A stretch of DNA of 8,904 nucleotides from a bacterium. GTDB lineage: Bacteria; Babelota; Babeliae; Babelales; GCA-2401785. The position numbers and the translations under genes are program-made. Positions 6,418-8,904 of the stretch are shown one piece after another. Position 1 is the stretch's first letter. Every line of letters begins with the position of its first letter. Location of the stretch: assembly GCA_030629865.1 (NCBI GenBank), contig DAOVOC010000032.1, positions 1 to 8,904 on the forward strand, written 5' to 3'. The notes under the pieces are model-generated. The model had not been told where the DNA came from. It saw nothing but the letters and a program-made list of their open reading frames with translations, and did not search any database.

Positions 6418-8904
6418 CTAAACTCGCCCAACACGAATGCGAACCATCTTGTCTGTAGTACAGTATTTTTTACATAAAGCATTAATATTGGCAACTGACA
6501 TATCACGTACGCGGTCCCAGGCTCTTTGATAATAATCAAAGCCCAAACCCTTTGTTTCAAGTGAAGAAAGTGCTCCTGCTACACTTGCTCGAGTAGAAGC
6601 CATGCTAACCAGCGTGTTCAAATAAAGTTGTTTCGCTTCGTTAAGCTCAACTTCAGTAATTCCATTTTCTGCCATATTTTTAACAACATCTCTCATGCCC
6701 TGCTCTGCTTCTTCAAATTTTTCGGGGCTTAAAAGCGCCATCAAATAATCAAACCCTGGCTCACGACCAGTTTGCGCAGCAAACGCACCGCCAGCAGCGT
6801 AAAACAACCCAGTACGCTCACGCAGTTGATACAACCGAGAACCCAAAGAATAAAACGCAATAAAATTTAAAACATTAAGCGCAACTTTGTCTTCATCATA
6901 AACAGTAATTGGCGATGGCTGGCCAAACATTAAAACAGCTTGGTCGCGCAGCATGTTTACATCAATCTTTTCGGCCGCAAGAAAATGTCTTTTAGGAGCT
7001 TCGCGCTGAACAAATCTTGCCCCATCCCATTGTTTTAATAGTGTAGAAAGTTGTTCCCTAACTTTTTCAATATCAAAGCCACCGGCAACACTTAAAACCA
7101 TTCCTTCAGGCTTTAAATGTTCTTTATGAAGCACTTCTAAATCTTTGCAAGCAAACGCATTAACCAATTCGATGGCATCATCATATGTCCACTCGTAATC
7201 CGTTTCAGCATTTACTTTGCACGCAAGCGTCCGCATGGCAACTTTGCGTGGATTATCTTTTGAACGCTGCAAACCACTAATCGAAAGTTGTTTAAGTTTT
7301 GCTAATGCCTCTTGCTTAAAGGCAGGCTCTCGCAATACATAAAAGAACCGCTCGAGCGCTGTTTCAAAATTAGCATTTAAACACGCAATAGCACCGCCTG
7401 CGCTGTCAAACGAATAATCAGCACCTAAGGCTTTAAAAAACTCAACATTTTCTTGCTTGTTAGAATTCGTACTGCCTTCAATAAGCATTTCCATCATGAG
7501 GTCGACAACAAGCCCCTCTCTTGATTTAGAAAACTTTTCTGAATCGCGAAACCGCAAATTCGCAGTTACCAGAGGAAGGCTATCATCATGGTAAAACAAA
7601 ACTCGCAGTCCATTTTCCAAACTAAAAACTTCTGTCGGCTGAGGAAACTCAAACTTAAAACTAGCCGGATCTGGCAAAGTTTTTACAAACCTGGGCTCTT
7701 CAATTGGTACGCTTCGTTGATGCAATTGCAAAATATCAACTTCAATCTTCTTTTCACGCTTCTTAGAAGCTTGCCACAATTCGCGCTTGCCTTCAGGCAG
7801 AGAAACAAGATTAACTTCCTGCATCAAAAATGGATCTAAATAATTCGCAACAAATTTTTGCACAGCATCTGGTTTTACCTGATAATATTTTTCTGGAGTT
7901 TTAAACACTTCTAGCTCATCACCAGTTGCAAAAAATGTTTCTAGCCACTCCATTACAAGATCTGTGGGATTTTCCATAGCAGAAAAAAAGCTTGTCATAC
8001 CACCAGCAACAGAACGATCTATTTCCTCTTGTGTCACACCTTTTTGCACAAATTTGGCAAGCTCTTCTAAAATAAGTTCTCGGCACCGCTCTCGCTTACC
8101 ATCTTTTGGTGCAACAAAAACGCCAAATATGCCTTCTTCCATTAGTTCTTCTGCAGTGCACATGACAGCATCTGCCACTTTTTCTTCATCAACAAGGCGC
8201 TTAGAAAATCTGCTACCGTCGCCTTTTCCTAAAATATCTCCGGCAACAAATGCTGTCTGGCTGTTCCTTTTTTTCACGCCAGGAATACGCCAAAACAAAC
8301 CGGCCCAATCTTTTTGCACATCTTCGTAAAGTGTTAAAGACTGCGACGACATACTTGGCACAAGTTCGTGGAAATGACGCTCGAATTTAAGATTTTCACG
8401 CTTTGCAACCGTTGCAAAATATTCTTTGGCAGAATTGGCCGCATCTTGCAAATCAATATCACCAACAATAAACAGTGTTGCACGCTCTGGACCATAATAT
8501 TTTTGATAAAAATCTTTGAGCCGCTTACCGCTCATCTTTGCAAGTTCTTCTTTGTATCCAATAATTGGAAAATGGTACGGATGGCTTGCAGGGAAAAGCA
8601 ACTCAAAAGCCTTATCGAACATCATGCGAATATGGCTGTCTTTGTACATGTTGAGTTCTTGGATCACTGCCCGCAACTCAGAGGCAAGGTGCTGCTCGTC
8701 GAAGCGAGAATTTTGCATGCAGTCAGCCAAAATTCCTAAAAAATGCTTCCAGTTAGCTTTGTCTGATTCAAAATAATAACTTGTCATATCATACGACGTA
8801 AAAGCGTTATGATTAGCACCGAATTTTCGAGCAATTGAATCGATATCGCTTTCAGAAAGCTTTTTGGTGCCCTTAAAAATCATATGTTCAATTAAATGCG
8901 CAAG
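6418..8904 (-). CDS. M16 (insulinase/pitrilysin) family zinc peptidase, two-half form (5' end outside window)
   Basis: This is a zinc metallopeptidase of the M16 family, whose members cleave peptides inside a closed two-half chamber. The reading frame is open to the right window edge, giving 828 residues with the start codon and about the first 50-80 residues (possibly a signal peptide) missing. Numbering from the window edge, the inverted zinc motif HLIEH is at 3-7, and the third ligand is E83 in VIQEL, 76 residues after the second His, as expected. AHPY/IGY-type sequence (SHPYHFPIIGY, about 107-117) follows. The first half runs to about 410. The second half (about 420-828) repeats the fold but has DLMMEMLIEG (468-477) instead of HxxEH, so it should be catalytically inert, as is usual. 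Its SRLYQLRERTGLFYAAGG (689-706) matches the Arg/Tyr substrate-binding segment of the family. It is transcribed toward metG, 14 bases away. Substrate and location are unknown. Confidence 0.95.
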   Translation of the reverse strand, partial: LAHLIEHMIFKGTKKLSESDIDSIARKFGANHNAFTSYDMTSYYFESDKANWKHFLGILADCMQNSRFDEQHLASELRAVIQELNMYKDSHIRMMFDKAFELLFPASHPYHFPIIGYKEELAKMSGKRLKDFYQKYYGPERATLFIVGDIDLQDAANSAKEYFATVAKRENLKFERHFHELVPSMSSQSLTLYEDVQKDWAGLFWRIPGVKKRNSQTAFVAGDILGKGDGSRFSKRLVDEEKVADAVMCTAEELMEEGIFGVFVAPKDGKRERCRELILEELAKFVQKGVTQEEIDRSVAGGMTSFFSAMENPTDLVMEWLETFFATGDELEVFKTPEKYYQVKPDAVQKFVANYLDPFLMQEVNLVSLPEGKRELWQASKKREKKIEVDILQLHQRSVPIEEPRFVKTLPDPASFKFEFPQPTEVFSLENGLRVLFYHDDSLPLVTANLRFRDSEKFSKSREGLVVDLMMEMLIEGSTNSNKQENVEFFKALGADYSFDSAGGAIACLNANFETALERFFYVLREPAFKQEALAKLKQLSISGLQRSKDNPRKVAMRTLACKVNAETDYEWTYDDAIELVNAFACKDLEVLHKEHLKPEGMVLSVAGGFDIEKVREQLSTLLKQWDGARFVQREAPKRHFLAAEKIDVNMLRDQAVLMFGQPSPITVYDEDKVALNVLNFIAFYSLGSRLYQLRERTGLFYAAGGAFAAQTGREPGFDYLMALLSPEKFEEAEQGMRDVVKNMAENGITEVELNEAKQLYLNTLVSMASTRASVAGALSSLETKGLGFDYYQRAWDRVRDMSVANINALCKKYCTTDKMVRIRVGRV

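Noticed and set aside
7964..8739. Plus-strand open frames of 121 and 123 codons opposite the M16 peptidase gene
   Set aside because: They are antisense to a clearly coding M16 frame, match no family I recognise, and are explained by its codon pattern.
1..8904. Defence island, mobile element or CRISPR system
   Set aside because: No array of spaced repeats, transposase, integrase, nuclease or phage gene is visible; gene content is housekeeping apart from the hydrolase-like gene.

Overview
This window comes from an AT-rich bacterial chromosome and carries six protein-coding genes packed tightly, mostly on the minus strand. There are no RNA genes, insertion sequences, phage genes or CRISPR arrays that I can see. 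Gene content is mainly housekeeping: Fe-S cluster assembly, peptidases and a tRNA synthetase. Two features would fit a Gram-negative, possibly host-associated, low-GC lineage: a short GC-rich palindromic element lying in frame inside a synthetase gene, as described for Rickettsia and other alphaproteobacteria, and a large two-half M16 peptidase. Candidate phyla with reduced genomes such as Dependentiae would also fit. The taxonomic placement is a guess; the sequence alone does not settle it.

Left part, minus strand, 1-2858: a compact operon read right to left, sufS (group II cysteine desulfurase), sufU (Fe-S scaffold or sulfur acceptor) and pepA (M17 leucyl aminopeptidase, cut by the left window edge). 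The sufU Shine-Dalgarno sequence overlaps the sufS stop codon, and the pepA start lies inside the end of sufU, so the three are probably translationally coupled. SufS takes sulfur from cysteine and SufU is its expected partner. No SufB, SufC or SufD is present here.

Middle, 2859-4357: a 187-base intergenic region separates the divergent suf operon from a single plus-strand gene. This region holds weak promoter-like sequences, a 9-bp inverted repeat with A and T tracts, and a perfect 11-bp tandem duplication that duplicates the Shine-Dalgarno sequence. The plus-strand gene (3058-4275) encodes a membrane-anchored alpha/beta-hydrolase-like protein whose apparent nucleophile is cysteine. It ends at a strong intrinsic terminator and converges on metG.

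Right part, minus strand, 4358-8904: an M16 zinc peptidase (5' end outside the window) is followed after 14 bases by metG (methionyl-tRNA synthetase). metG carries an unusual insert of about 50 residues in the linker before its C-terminal tRNA-binding domain. The insert is bounded by two GC-rich hairpins and is the clearest anomaly in the window. I found no obviously new multigene system.
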